64,000 nucleotides of DNA, taken from positions 62,001 to 126,000 of the forward strand of contig NZ_LT607803.1 of NCBI RefSeq assembly GCF_900090195.1, read 5' to 3'. Made by a program: the position numbers and the translations under genes. The notes beneath the pieces were generated by a model. It searched no databases and had not been told where the DNA came from. It saw only the letters and a list, made by a program, of their open reading frames with translations. Below, piece after piece: positions 26,902-35,465 of the stretch; within the stretch, counting starts at the first letter, position 1, and every line of letters starts with the position of its first letter. The stretch comes from Variovorax sp. HW608 (GTDB taxonomy: Bacteria; Pseudomonadota; Gammaproteobacteria; Burkholderiales; Burkholderiaceae_C).

Positions 26902-26993
26902 CCAGGAACCCCGCGGAACCGGCTTCGCCGGGCCGCTGGGGTTGCCCCCGGAGAGGGGGTGCCCGAACCACACGAAGTGGGTAAGGCTGGGGG
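26902..26993 (+). repeat. Double-hairpin repeat between livG and livF
   Basis: An element of about 92 bp nearly identical to 39698-39794. It contains a nested hairpin, GCGG-aa-CCGGC-ttc-GCCGG-g-CCGC, and then CCCCC-ggaga-GGGGG. Stems are conserved between copies while loops differ. It lies between two co-oriented transporter genes and is read in the direction opposite to their transcription. Confidence 0.78.
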
Positions 26994-27006
26994 AGAACTC
27001 AATCAT

Positions 27007-27768
27007 TCAGTGGGCCTCGCCCAGGTAGGCAATGCGGACTTCGGGGTTCTGGCGGATCGAGGCCGGGTCGCCGGTGGCGATCACCGTGCCGTTCACCATC
27101 ACCGTGATGCGGTCGGCGATGCGGAACACCGCATCCATGTCGTGCTCCACCAGCAGGATCGCGTGCGACTGCTTGAGGCGGTCGAGCAGGCCGAGCATGC
27201 GCTCGGTCTCTTCCGCGCCCATGCCGGCGAGGGGCTCGTCGAGCAGGAGCACGCGCGGCTTGGTCGCCAGGCACATCGCGACTTCGAGCTGGCGCTTGGC
27301 GCCGTGGCTCAGCGTGCCCGCGATGCGATCGGCCACGGCGTCGAGGCCGGCGGCGGCGAGCGCTTCGCGCGCCGAGGCATTGCTCAGGGCGCAGCGCCTG
27401 GACGATTGCCAGATCGCCCAGGGCTTCGGCGTCGCGGCCTGCGCGGCGAGGCGGCAGTTCTCGAGCACGGTGAATTCCGGAAAGATCGTCGTGCGCTGGT
27501 AGCTGCGGCCCACCCCGGCGAGCGCGCGGCGGAACTGCGCGCGGCCGGTGATGTCCTCGCCGTCGAGCGAGATGCGCCCTTCGGAGGCGCCGATCTCGCC
27601 CGAGAGCATATTGATCAAGGTGGACTTGCCGGCGCCGTTGGTGCCGATGACCGCATGCACTTCGCCGCGGCGAAGATCGAGCGTGACCGCGTTGACCGCG
27701 ACCAGCCCGCCGAAGCGGCGCGTGAGGGATTCGACCGCAAGCAGGGCTTCAGCCCCCACGCTCGTCAT
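27007..27768 (-). CDS. livG: Branched-chain-type ABC transporter ATPase LivG
   Basis: A 253-residue ATPase of the LivG type: Walker A GTNGAGKSTL, signature LSHGAKRQLEVAMCLA (a LivG-type variant), Walker B VLLLDEPLAGM, and the H-loop LVEHDMDAVF. Its ATG at 27768 overlaps the livM stop by ATGA, indicating translational coupling. Second ATPase of the putative aromatic-acid importer. Confidence 0.92.
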   Translation of the reverse strand: MTSVGAEALLAVESLTRRFGGLVAVNAVTLDLRRGEVHAVIGTNGAGKSTLINMLSGEIGASEGRISLDGEDITGRAQFRRALAGVGRSYQRTTIFPEFTVLENCRLAAQAATPKPWAIWQSSRRCALSNASAREALAAAGLDAVADRIAGTLSHGAKRQLEVAMCLATKPRVLLLDEPLAGMGAEETERMLGLLDRLKQSHAILLVEHDMDAVFRIADRITVMVNGTVIATGDPASIRQNPEVRIAYLGEAH

Positions 27769-28715
27769 GCCGCACCCCTCGGTGAGATACGAGCGGCCAT
27801 GCCGATGATGCCCTTCGGCAGCAGCGCCACGAAGGCGATGATCGCCAGGCCCAGCGTGAGCTGCCAGTGGTCCGCGAGCGGGCCGACGATGGCGTGTGTC
27901 GAGAGCAGCTCCTTGAGCAAGGTGAAGGCCACCGCGCCGATCACCGCGCCGCGCAGATGACCGAGACCGCCGAGGATGATCATCAGCAGCACCTCGCCCG
28001 AGTTGTGCCATGCGAGCAGCTCGGGGTTGACCACGCCGTCACGCGAAGCCAGCAGAAAACCCGCGAGTCCGGCCAAAGCGCCCGCGATCACGAAGGCCGC
28101 CAGCTTGTAGCCGTAGACCGGAAAGCCCGCCGCGCGCATGCGCTGCTCGTTCACGCGGATGCCCGCGAGCGCGGCGCCGAAGCGCGAGCGGCGAATGAGC
28201 GCCAGCAGCGCATAGGTGAACACCAGCGAAGCCAGCACGAAGTAGAACTGCACGCGGCTGCTTTCGAGGTCGAGGGCGCCGAGGGTGGGGCGGATGTACA
28301 TGTAGATGCCATCGCTGCCGCCGCCGATCGCGGTGTCGTGGAAGACGAAGAAGGCCATCTGCGCAAAGGCCAGCGTGACCATGATGAAGTACACGCCGCG
28401 CGTGCGCAGGCTCAGTGCGCCGACGACCAGCGCATAGGCCGCCGCGCAGCCCATGGCGAGCGGCAGCAAGAGGGCGATCGAGCCGCCTTCCTTGCCCGAG
28501 CCGAGCACCGTGGCGTACGCGCCGATGCCGTAGAACGCGGCATGGCCCAGGCTCACGAGCCCGGTCATGCCCACCAGCAGTTCGAGGCTCAGCGCGAAGA
28601 TCGAGAGGATCATCACCTTGACCACGAGGTCGGAGAGGTAGGGGCTCAGCGTCGGGCCGAGCAGGGCCAGCAGCAAGGCGCAGGCCAGCGGAATGAAGAA
28701 CGAAGCGCGCTGCAT
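27765..28715 (-). CDS. livM: Branched-chain-type ABC transporter permease LivM
   Basis: A 316-residue inner-membrane permease. It has about eight to nine hydrophobic helices; the motif GMTGLVSLGHAAFYGIGAYATVL and the cytoplasmic coupling segment ALAGIRVNEQRMRAAGFPVYGYKLAAFVIAGALAGLAG are typical of LivM. It starts 2 bp after livH and overlaps livG by 4 bp. Confidence 0.92.
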   Translation of the reverse strand: MQRASFFIPLACALLLALLGPTLSPYLSDLVVKVMILSIFALSLELLVGMTGLVSLGHAAFYGIGAYATVLGSGKEGGSIALLLPLAMGCAAAYALVVGALSLRTRGVYFIMVTLAFAQMAFFVFHDTAIGGGSDGIYMYIRPTLGALDLESSRVQFYFVLASLVFTYALLALIRRSRFGAALAGIRVNEQRMRAAGFPVYGYKLAAFVIAGALAGLAGFLLASRDGVVNPELLAWHNSGEVLLMIILGGLGHLRGAVIGAVAFTLLKELLSTHAIVGPLADHWQLTLGLAIIAFVALLPKGIIGMAARISPRGAA

Positions 28716-28717
28716 GC

Positions 28718-29590
28718 TCAGAGCCTTTTTCCCATGAGTCCTTCGGGACGCCAGATGAGCACGATCGCCATCAGCACATACACCCCCATGCCGCTCAGCT
28801 CGGCGAAGAACACCTTGCCGAAGGTGTCGACGAAGCCCACGAGCAGCGATGCGACCAGCGCGCCGGTGATCGAGCCGATGCCGCCGATCACCACCACCAC
28901 GAAGCAGATGATCAGCACGCCCGCACCCATGTTCGGGTACACCGAGGACATCGGCGCCGCGATCATCCCGGCCAGGGCCGCGAGCGCCACGCCGGCCGCG
29001 AACACGATGCGAAAGAGTCGCCGGATGTCGATGCCCAGCCCGCGGACCATGTCGCGGTTGCTCGCACCGGCGCGGATCATCATCCCGAGCCGCGTGCGAT
29101 TGACCACGTAGTAGAGCGCCACCGCGAGCAGCACGCAGGCCGCCGAAGCGAAGAGGCGATACCACGGATAGCTCATGAGATCGCCGAGCGCGAAGCTGCC
29201 GTCGAGCCAGGCGGGCACCTTCACGCCGTGCACGTCGTTGCCCACCAGCAGCGAGCGAAGCTCCTCGAAGACGAGGATCAGCCCGTAGGTCATCAGCACC
29301 TGCTGCAGGTGATCGCGCTGGTAGAGATAGCTGAAGAAGGCCCACTCCAGCAGGTAGCCGAAGATCGCCGCAAGCGCCACGCCCGCGACCAGCATGACGA
29401 TGAACTGGTCACCGAACAGCGGCGCGAGCGCGAACGCCATGTAGGCGCCGATCATGTAGAAGCTGCCGTGGGCGAGATTGATCACGCCCATGATCCCGAA
29501 GATCAGCGTCAGCCCCGACGCCACCAGGAACAGCAGCAGGCCGTACTGCACGGAGTTCAGGCATTGAACGAGAAAGGTACCGAAATCCAT
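28718..29590 (-). CDS. livH: Branched-chain-type ABC transporter permease LivH
   Basis: A 290-residue permease with about eight membrane helices. FGIMGVINLAHGSFYMIGAYMAF near the N-terminus and IRAGASNRDMVRGLGIDIRRLFRIVFAAGVALAALAG in the EAA-like cytoplasmic loop are typical of LivH. It is followed by livM after 2 bp and preceded by livK after 24 bp. Confidence 0.92.
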   Translation of the reverse strand: MDFGTFLVQCLNSVQYGLLLFLVASGLTLIFGIMGVINLAHGSFYMIGAYMAFALAPLFGDQFIVMLVAGVALAAIFGYLLEWAFFSYLYQRDHLQQVLMTYGLILVFEELRSLLVGNDVHGVKVPAWLDGSFALGDLMSYPWYRLFASAACVLLAVALYYVVNRTRLGMMIRAGASNRDMVRGLGIDIRRLFRIVFAAGVALAALAGMIAAPMSSVYPNMGAGVLIICFVVVVIGGIGSITGALVASLLVGFVDTFGKVFFAELSGMGVYVLMAIVLIWRPEGLMGKRL

Positions 29591-29614
29591 GCAGCGGCTC
29601 GTCCCAGGGGTTGA

Positions 29615-30781
29615 TCAGAGCTTGCAGCCGCGGGCCGGGTCGGCGAGGTTCTTCACGGCCACGTTCACCAGCTTGTTCTCGTTGCCTTCCACCTTGCGCA
29701 GGTAGATGTCCTGCACCGGGTTGTGCGCCTTGTTCATCGTGAAGGCGCCGCGCGGGCTGTCGATCCTGGCCTTCTCGATCGCGCCGGCGAACTCGGCCTT
29801 CTTCGAGATGTCGCCCTTCACCGCCGCAAGGCCGATGCCGAGCATCTGCGCCGCGTCGTAGCCCTGCACCGCGTAGACGTCGGGCTGCAGCTTGAAGCTC
29901 TTGGCGTACGCCGTGCGGAAGCTGGTGTCGCGCGGCGTGTTCAGGCCGTCGGCATAGTGCAGCGTGGTCAGCATGCCCTGTGCGGTGTCGCCCTGCGCTT
30001 CGAGCGTGCCGTCGGTCAGGAAGCCGGGGCCGACGAGCGGGATGGTCTTGTGGAGGCCCGCCGCCGCGTAGTCCTTGACGAACTTGACCGCGCCGCCACC
30101 CGCGAAGAAGGCGTACACCACATCGGGCTTGGCCGCGGCGATCTCGGTCAGGAGCGCCTGGAATTCCACGTTCGGGAACGGCACCGTGAGCTGCTTGTCG
30201 ACCTTGCCGCCGGCCTTCTCGAAGCCTTCCTTGAAGCCTGCCACCGACTCGTCGCCGGCCGCGTACTTCCAGGTGATCGTCATCGCCTTCTTCTTGCCCT
30301 GCTTGCCGGCGACTTCGCCCATCGCGTAGGCGGGCTGCCAGTTCGAGAACGAGCTGCGGAAGATGTTCTGCGCGCACATCGGGCCGGTCACCGCGTCGGC
30401 GCCGGCATTGGGCACGATCAGCACGGTGCCGCTTTCCTTGGCGGCCTTGGCCATCGCCATCGCGACGCCGGAGTGCACGGTGCCGATGATCACGTCGACG
30501 TTGTCGCGCTTGATCAGCTTGTTGACGTTGTCCGTGGCCTTGGCCGGATCGGACTCGTCGTCGACCTTCACGTACTCGATCTCGCGGCCGCCGAGCTTGC
30601 CGCCCTGTTCCTCGACCCGGAGCTTGAAGCCGTTCTCGATCGCGACGCCGAGCGCCGCATACGTGCCGCTGAAGGGAAGCATCAGGCCCACCTTCAGCTT
30701 GCCCGTCTGGGCGTGCCCCAGCGTGGCCATACAGGCCAGCGCGAGGGCTGTCAGCGTGGTGCGTGCGATGCGGGTGCTCAT
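29615..30781 (-). CDS. livK: Periplasmic substrate-binding protein, LivK type
   Basis: A 388-residue type I periplasmic binding protein with a signal peptide cleaved after GHA (about residue 24). The mature start GKLKVGLMLPFSGTYAALGVAIENGFKLRVEEQGGK is typical of the LivK/aromatic-acid binding group. It delivers substrate to LivHMGF. Position directly downstream of the benzoate-CoA ligase unit suggests benzoate as ligand (inference). A long AT-rich palindrome lies about 80-100 bp upstream. Confidence 0.9.
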   Translation of the reverse strand: MSTRIARTTLTALALACMATLGHAQTGKLKVGLMLPFSGTYAALGVAIENGFKLRVEEQGGKLGGREIEYVKVDDESDPAKATDNVNKLIKRDNVDVIIGTVHSGVAMAMAKAAKESGTVLIVPNAGADAVTGPMCAQNIFRSSFSNWQPAYAMGEVAGKQGKKKAMTITWKYAAGDESVAGFKEGFEKAGGKVDKQLTVPFPNVEFQALLTEIAAAKPDVVYAFFAGGGAVKFVKDYAAAGLHKTIPLVGPGFLTDGTLEAQGDTAQGMLTTLHYADGLNTPRDTSFRTAYAKSFKLQPDVYAVQGYDAAQMLGIGLAAVKGDISKKAEFAGAIEKARIDSPRGAFTMNKAHNPVQDIYLRKVEGNENKLVNVAVKNLADPARGCKL

Positions 30782-30861
30782 GAAAGACTCCTTCGTTGAT
30801 TAAAGTTGGCGACCGGGGGGCCTTTGCGAGATCCAGGGACACCCGCAGATTGCGACGGCGT

Positions 30862-30883
30862 AATACTTTACTGGTAAATTATT
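30862..30883. promoter_or_regulatory. AT-rich 22-bp palindrome upstream of livK
   Basis: AATACTTTACTGGTAAATTATT is palindromic apart from the central TG and one mismatched pair. Its inner core TTTAC-tg-GTAAA is perfect. It overlaps the last codons of the alpha/beta hydrolase and sits 81 bp upstream of livK. AT-rich palindromes stand out in this GC-rich DNA, so it is a candidate operator for an internal livK promoter. Confidence 0.4.
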
Positions 30884-31709
30884 TAGCTCTCAATTGAGCG
30901 TTTTCCCTGAGATTCTGCGAGTGGCTCCCCACGAATGAAACGGTCGCAACTATCGCCGTTTCGGGCTGATCGCGATGCGGGGAATGCCCGCAGTCCGGGA
31001 TCTCCAGCAACTGCGTCTGCGGCACGTGCAAGGCGATGTCGCGGATCTGGCGCAGGGTCCCGTATTCGTCATCGATGCCTTGCATGGCAAGAACCGGGCA
31101 ACGGATCGTGCCGAGCTCGTCCTCGATGTTCCATTGCCTGAACGGCGGGTGCAGCCAGATGCGGTTCCAGCCCCAGAAGGCGGAGTAGACGTCGTCGTGG
31201 TAGCGGCCGAGCTTCTTTTGCATGTCGGTCTCGAGGTAGGCCTGGCGCGCGAGCTCGATGTTCGCCACCGTCACGTCCTCGACGAAGATGTGCGGCGCGA
31301 GCACCACCAGCCCCGCCACGCGATCCGGAAAACGCGCTGCATAGAGCAGCGAGATCGAACCCCCGTCGCTGTGGCCGAAGAGCCAGGGCTTGCCTTCGAG
31401 GCCCAGCGCTTCGAAGAAGGCGGGCAGCACTTCATGCGCCTGGCGATGCATGAAGTCGACATCCCAGACTTCATCCGCGTCGCGCGGCGTCGAGCGTCCA
31501 TATGCGGGCCGCGAGAACACCAGCCCGCGAAAGCCGCCGGCCTCGCAGAGCTTCTCGGGGAAGTCCTTCCACATCGCGATCGAGCCCAGGCCCTCGTGCA
31601 GGAAGACGAGCAATGGTGCATCGGTGCGCTCCGGAGCGATCTGCACGTATTCGACGCGCACATCGCGGCCCCGCCATTGGATGGCGGCGAATCGGCTTTC
31701 GCTTGTCAC
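30879..31709 (-). CDS. Alpha/beta hydrolase in the benzoate cluster
   Basis: A 276-residue alpha/beta-hydrolase-fold enzyme. The nucleophile elbow is GHSDGG (Ser at about 115), the oxyanion region FLHEGLGSIAMW, and the catalytic His lies in IPDCGHSPHRDQP near residue 243. It probably hydrolyses an ester, lactone or thioester formed in benzoate breakdown; the substrate is unknown. The GTG start at 31709 overlaps the benzoate-CoA ligase stop as GTGA, so the two are coupled. Confidence 0.83.
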   Translation of the reverse strand: MTSESRFAAIQWRGRDVRVEYVQIAPERTDAPLLVFLHEGLGSIAMWKDFPEKLCEAGGFRGLVFSRPAYGRSTPRDADEVWDVDFMHRQAHEVLPAFFEALGLEGKPWLFGHSDGGSISLLYAARFPDRVAGLVVLAPHIFVEDVTVANIELARQAYLETDMQKKLGRYHDDVYSAFWGWNRIWLHPPFRQWNIEDELGTIRCPVLAMQGIDDEYGTLRQIRDIALHVPQTQLLEIPDCGHSPHRDQPETAIVATVSFVGSHSQNLRENAQLRAK

Positions 31710-33253
31710 TGCTTTTCCCGTTCCCGCAGGCGGAAGCGCTGGATCTTGCCGGTCGCGGTTTTCGGCAGCTCGTCGACGAACTCGATGAAGCGCGGGTACT
31801 TGTAGGGCGCGAGGCGTTCCTTGACGAAGGCCTTCAGTTCGTCTTCGCTCACCGACTGGCCCTCCTTGCGCACCACGAAGGCCTTGGTTTTCGTGAGGCC
31901 GTCGGCATCCTGCTTGCCGATCACCGCGGCTTCGAGCACCGCGGGGTGCTGCATCAGCGTGGCCTCGACCTCGAAGGGCGAGACGTAGATGCCGCTGACC
32001 TTGAGCATGTCGTCGCTGCGCCCCGCGTAGGTGTAGTAGCCCTCGGCGTCGCGCGAGTACTTGTCGCCGCTCTTGGTCCAGCCTTCGCGGAAGGTGTCGG
32101 CGGTCTTCTCGGGGTTGCCCCAGTACATGGCGGCGGTGCTCGGGCCCTTGATGTAGAGGTCGCCGACTTCGCCGACCGCCACCGGCTTGCCGTCTTCGCC
32201 GCGCAGCTCGATCTCATAGCCTTCCACCGGCCGGCCGGTGGTGCCGTAGCGGATGTCGCCGGGGCGGTTCGAGAGGAAGATGTGCAGCATCTCGGTCGAG
32301 CCGATGCCGTCCACGATCTCGCAGCCGAAGTGGTGCTTGAAGCGCTGCGCGATCTCGCCCGGCAGCGCCTCGCCGGCCGACGAGCACATGCGCAGCGCCA
32401 CCGCCTCGCGCGCCGGCAGATGGGGCGATGCGAGCATGCCCGCGAAGCCGGTCGGCGCGCCGAAGAACACCGTGGGCTTGTGCGCGCCGGTCCAGCGCTT
32501 GAAGGTGGCGTCGGGCGTGGGCCGCTCGGCCATCAGCAGCACCGTTGCACCGACCGACAGCGGGAAGGTCAGCGCATTGCCGAGCCCGTACGCGAAGTAC
32601 ATCTTGGCGGCCGAGAAGCAGATGTCGTCCTCCGTCAGGCCCAGCACCGGCTTGCCATAGAGCTCGGCGGTCCACCACGGATTCGCGTGCGTGTGCACCG
32701 TGCCCTTGGGCCTGCCGGTGGAGCCCGACGAATAGAGCCAGAAGGCATGGTCCTTTGGCGTGGTGGCGGCGGGCGCCGCGAGCGGCTGCTGCGCGGCGAT
32801 CGCCGAATCGAGATTGCGCGCGTTCTCCGGCAGCGCCGCCGTGGGCTGCGAGACGAACAGCCTGCGCACCTGGTTCGAGCCTTTCGCCATCGCCTCCTGC
32901 AGCACCGGCAGCAGCGCGCCCGAGACCAGCGCCGCCGTCGCGCCGCTGTGCTCGAGCATGTAGGCGTAGTCGTCCGCCGTGAGCAGCGTGTTCACCGCGA
33001 CCGGCACCACGCCCGCATAGAGGCTGCCGAGAAAGCACACCGGCCAGTCGCTGGTGTCGAGCATCAGGAGCAGCACGCGGTCGGCGCGTTGCACGCCGTC
33101 GGCGAGCAGGGCGGCGGCGAAGCGGCGGGCGCGGTCTTCGAGCTGGCCGTAGCCCAGCGCGCCACGGTCGTCGACATAGGCCGTCTTCTGCGCGCGGCCG
33201 CGATTGAGCGCGAACAGATGCTCGGCGAAATTGAAGGTGTCAGGCAGGCTCAT
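31706..33253 (-). CDS. bclA: Benzoate-CoA ligase
   Basis: A 515-residue AMP-forming ligase that converts benzoate, ATP and CoA to benzoyl-CoA, the entry step of the box pathway. Motifs are YSSGSTGRPKGTVHTHANPWW (P-loop), DGIGSTEMLHIFLSN (A5 region characteristic of benzoate-CoA ligases), YTYAGRSDDMLKVSGIYVSP (A8) and the catalytic lysine in PKTATGKIQRFRLRE. ATG at 33253 is preferred; upstream in-frame sequence is not family-like. It lies 40 bp after boxD and is coupled to the hydrolase. Confidence 0.93.
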   Translation of the reverse strand: MSLPDTFNFAEHLFALNRGRAQKTAYVDDRGALGYGQLEDRARRFAAALLADGVQRADRVLLLMLDTSDWPVCFLGSLYAGVVPVAVNTLLTADDYAYMLEHSGATAALVSGALLPVLQEAMAKGSNQVRRLFVSQPTAALPENARNLDSAIAAQQPLAAPAATTPKDHAFWLYSSGSTGRPKGTVHTHANPWWTAELYGKPVLGLTEDDICFSAAKMYFAYGLGNALTFPLSVGATVLLMAERPTPDATFKRWTGAHKPTVFFGAPTGFAGMLASPHLPAREAVALRMCSSAGEALPGEIAQRFKHHFGCEIVDGIGSTEMLHIFLSNRPGDIRYGTTGRPVEGYEIELRGEDGKPVAVGEVGDLYIKGPSTAAMYWGNPEKTADTFREGWTKSGDKYSRDAEGYYTYAGRSDDMLKVSGIYVSPFEVEATLMQHPAVLEAAVIGKQDADGLTKTKAFVVRKEGQSVSEDELKAFVKERLAPYKYPRFIEFVDELPKTATGKIQRFRLREREKQ

Positions 33254-33293
33254 CGTGTGTCTCCTTGGATTCGTTCGGGCCGCGAGGGGCGCG

Positions 33294-34853
33294 CTAGGTC
33301 TGGGGCAGTCCGAGCTGCGCGAGCACCCCGGGGCTGGCCTGCACCGCGCTTTGGCGGTGATAGAAGGCCAGCGCGCGCAGGCCGCCGAGCTCGGCACCGC
33401 CGCCCGCGCGGCCGGGGCCGCCGTGCAGCGACATCGGCATCACGTTGCCGTGGCCGGTATGGGCCTGGGCGACATCGGGCGTGACGACGTGCACGCGGCC
33501 ATGGCTCGCCGCCAGCTGCACCGCAGCCTCGCCGAGCGCCGCTTCGTCGGCGCCGTAGAGCGATGTGACGAGCGAACCCTGGCCGCGATGCGCGAGCGCG
33601 ATCGCATGATCGAGATCGCGATAGGGCAGCAGCGTCGCGACCGGGCCGAACACCTCGACGTCGTGCACGCGCTGCGCCGCATCGGCATCGCGCGCGCCGA
33701 GCAGCACCGGGCCGATGCACGCTGCGACCGCGGGATCGGCATCGACCAGCGCCCTTGCGCTGCCGTCATGCAGCACGCCGGCCTGCGTCTTGAGCGCATC
33801 GAGCCCTTCGCGCACCGCATTCAGTTGTGCGCGGCTCACCAGCGCGCCCATGCGCACCGTCTCGTTGCGCGGATTGCCGACGGTGACGCCGGCGAGCTTG
33901 GCGCCGATCGCTTCGGCCGCGGCGTCGTAGAGCGAGGCCGGCACGAGGATGCGGCGGATCGCGGTGCATTTCTGGCCCGACTTGACCGTCATCTCGCGCA
34001 CCACTTCGCGCACCAGCAGGTTGAAGGCGTCGGAGCCGGCCGCGGCATCCGGCAGCAGCAGCGCGGAGTTCAGGCTGTCGGCCTCGATGTTCACGCGCAC
34101 CGAGCGCTGCAGGGCCGCGGGATGCGAGCGGATCACCGCGCCGGTGTCGGCCGAGCCGGTGAACGACACCACGTCGAAGCTTTCGAGCGGGTCCATCAGT
34201 CCGGCGGAGCTGCCGCAGATCACCGACAGGGCGCCCGCGGGCAGCACGCCGGCCTCGACCACGTCCTGCACCATGCGCTGCGTGAGCCAGGCGGTTGCCG
34301 TGGCGGGCTTGACGATCACCGGCACGCCGGAGAGCAGGGCAGGCGCCGCCTTCTCCCACAGGCCCCACGACGGGAAGTTGAAGGCATTGATGAACAGCGC
34401 CACGCCGCGCGTCGGCACCTGCAGGTGCTGCGACTGGAAGACCGGCTCCTTGCCGAGCTTCACCGCGTCGCCGTCGCGCAGCGCGCGCACGTCGCCGAGC
34501 GCATCGCCCCACTTGGCGTACTGGCCGAGGGTGAAGATCGCACCGTCGATGTCGACCGCCGAATCGTTCTTCACGGTGCCGGAATTCGCGGTGGCGATCT
34601 CGTAATAGCTGTCGCGCCTCGCCTGCAGCACCTTGACGATCGCGGCCAGCAGGCCCGCGCGCTCGCGGTAGGTCAGTGCGCGCAGGGCCGCGCCGCCGGT
34701 CTCACGCGCAAAGCGGAAGGCCCCGGGCAAATCGAGCCCGGTCGCGTCGACGCGGACCAGCTCGGTGCCGAGCACCGGATCGATGAGCGGCGTTCCGGCG
34801 CCGCAACCGGCCTGCCAGCGGCCGGCGACGTAATTGGAAAGAAGCTCGGTCAT
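33294..34853 (-). CDS. boxD: 3,4-dehydroadipyl-CoA semialdehyde dehydrogenase BoxD
   Basis: A 519-residue NADP-dependent aldehyde dehydrogenase related to the PaaZ N-terminal domain. It oxidises the semialdehyde made by BoxC to 3,4-dehydroadipyl-CoA. INAFNFPSWGLWEKAAPALLSG is the cofactor-binding segment; the catalytic Cys is in TVKSGQKCTAIRRILVP and the glutamate in NIEADSLNSALL. It lies 4 bp downstream of the DUF4863 gene and 40 bp upstream of benzoate-CoA ligase. Confidence 0.92.
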   Translation of the reverse strand: MTELLSNYVAGRWQAGCGAGTPLIDPVLGTELVRVDATGLDLPGAFRFARETGGAALRALTYRERAGLLAAIVKVLQARRDSYYEIATANSGTVKNDSAVDIDGAIFTLGQYAKWGDALGDVRALRDGDAVKLGKEPVFQSQHLQVPTRGVALFINAFNFPSWGLWEKAAPALLSGVPVIVKPATATAWLTQRMVQDVVEAGVLPAGALSVICGSSAGLMDPLESFDVVSFTGSADTGAVIRSHPAALQRSVRVNIEADSLNSALLLPDAAAGSDAFNLLVREVVREMTVKSGQKCTAIRRILVPASLYDAAAEAIGAKLAGVTVGNPRNETVRMGALVSRAQLNAVREGLDALKTQAGVLHDGSARALVDADPAVAACIGPVLLGARDADAAQRVHDVEVFGPVATLLPYRDLDHAIALAHRGQGSLVTSLYGADEAALGEAAVQLAASHGRVHVVTPDVAQAHTGHGNVMPMSLHGGPGRAGGGAELGGLRALAFYHRQSAVQASPGVLAQLGLPQT

Positions 34854-34857
34854 CTCT

Positions 34858-35322
34858 TTACTTGGTGAACTGGATTTGCCCCTCGGGCAGCAGGTAGAGA
34901 ACCAGGGCGCGGCCTTGCGCCACGGTCGGGAAGTGCGCGCTGCCCGGCGGATAGACGCACCAGCCGGCCGGCCGGCCGTCGAAGGTCGCGTCGCCTTCGA
35001 GCGGCATGATCAAATCGATCTCGCCGCCCGGATGCGTGTGGTGCGGCCCGGCGATGTCGCGCATGTCGACCACGTCGACCGAGAAGCGGCTGAGCGCGTC
35101 CTGGGCCTTGAAGACGCGCCCGTAGCGGATGCCGCCCCCTTCGCGCTCGCACAGCCAGCCTTCGGCGACGCCGCCGATGCAGGCCTGCTTCAGCGCTTCA
35201 AAAGTGGGGCTGCCGGCGCCGTGGTGGGCGTTGAGCCAGCGGTCGAGGTCGCCATCGAGCGGCCGGCCGGCAATCCGGGTCGCCACATCGGCGACGAGTT
35301 GATGAAAGGCTTGCTTGGACAT
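34858..35322 (-). CDS. DUF4863 cupin-like protein
   Basis: A 154-residue protein of the DUF4863 family, often found with box genes and related to 4-hydroxylaminobenzoate lyase. HTHPGGEIDLIMPLEGDATFDG (about 95-116) and PPGSAHFPTV match a cupin-type metal site with several histidines. The reaction in benzoyl-CoA catabolism is not known to me. ATG at 35322 is the first gene of the leftward unit and faces boxR across a 143-bp operator region. Confidence 0.78.
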   Translation of the reverse strand: MSKQAFHQLVADVATRIAGRPLDGDLDRWLNAHHGAGSPTFEALKQACIGGVAEGWLCEREGGGIRYGRVFKAQDALSRFSVDVVDMRDIAGPHHTHPGGEIDLIMPLEGDATFDGRPAGWCVYPPGSAHFPTVAQGRALVLYLLPEGQIQFTK

Positions 35323-35424
35323 GGGCGCCTCGTGGTTCGTTTGACAAACTGGCTTGCGGCAATTGCCGGCGTGCAGTATCTTGCCTGTGTCCGAAAGATA
35401 AGCACCCACCATCCGGGTGTCAAG

Positions 35425-35437
35425 CAATATAGTGCAT
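35425..35437 (-). promoter_or_regulatory. Candidate BoxR operator in the boxR/boxD intergenic region
   Basis: On the minus strand this reads ATGCACTATATTG. A near-identical ATGCACTATTG occurs on the plus strand at 36503-36513 in the boxC leader. Both lie in the only two upstream regions expected to be controlled by BoxR, and both contain the TGCA core known from BzdR/BoxR operators. Confidence 0.5.
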
Positions 35438-35465
35438 GAATGGGTGATAACCCTGAGAGAACGTC

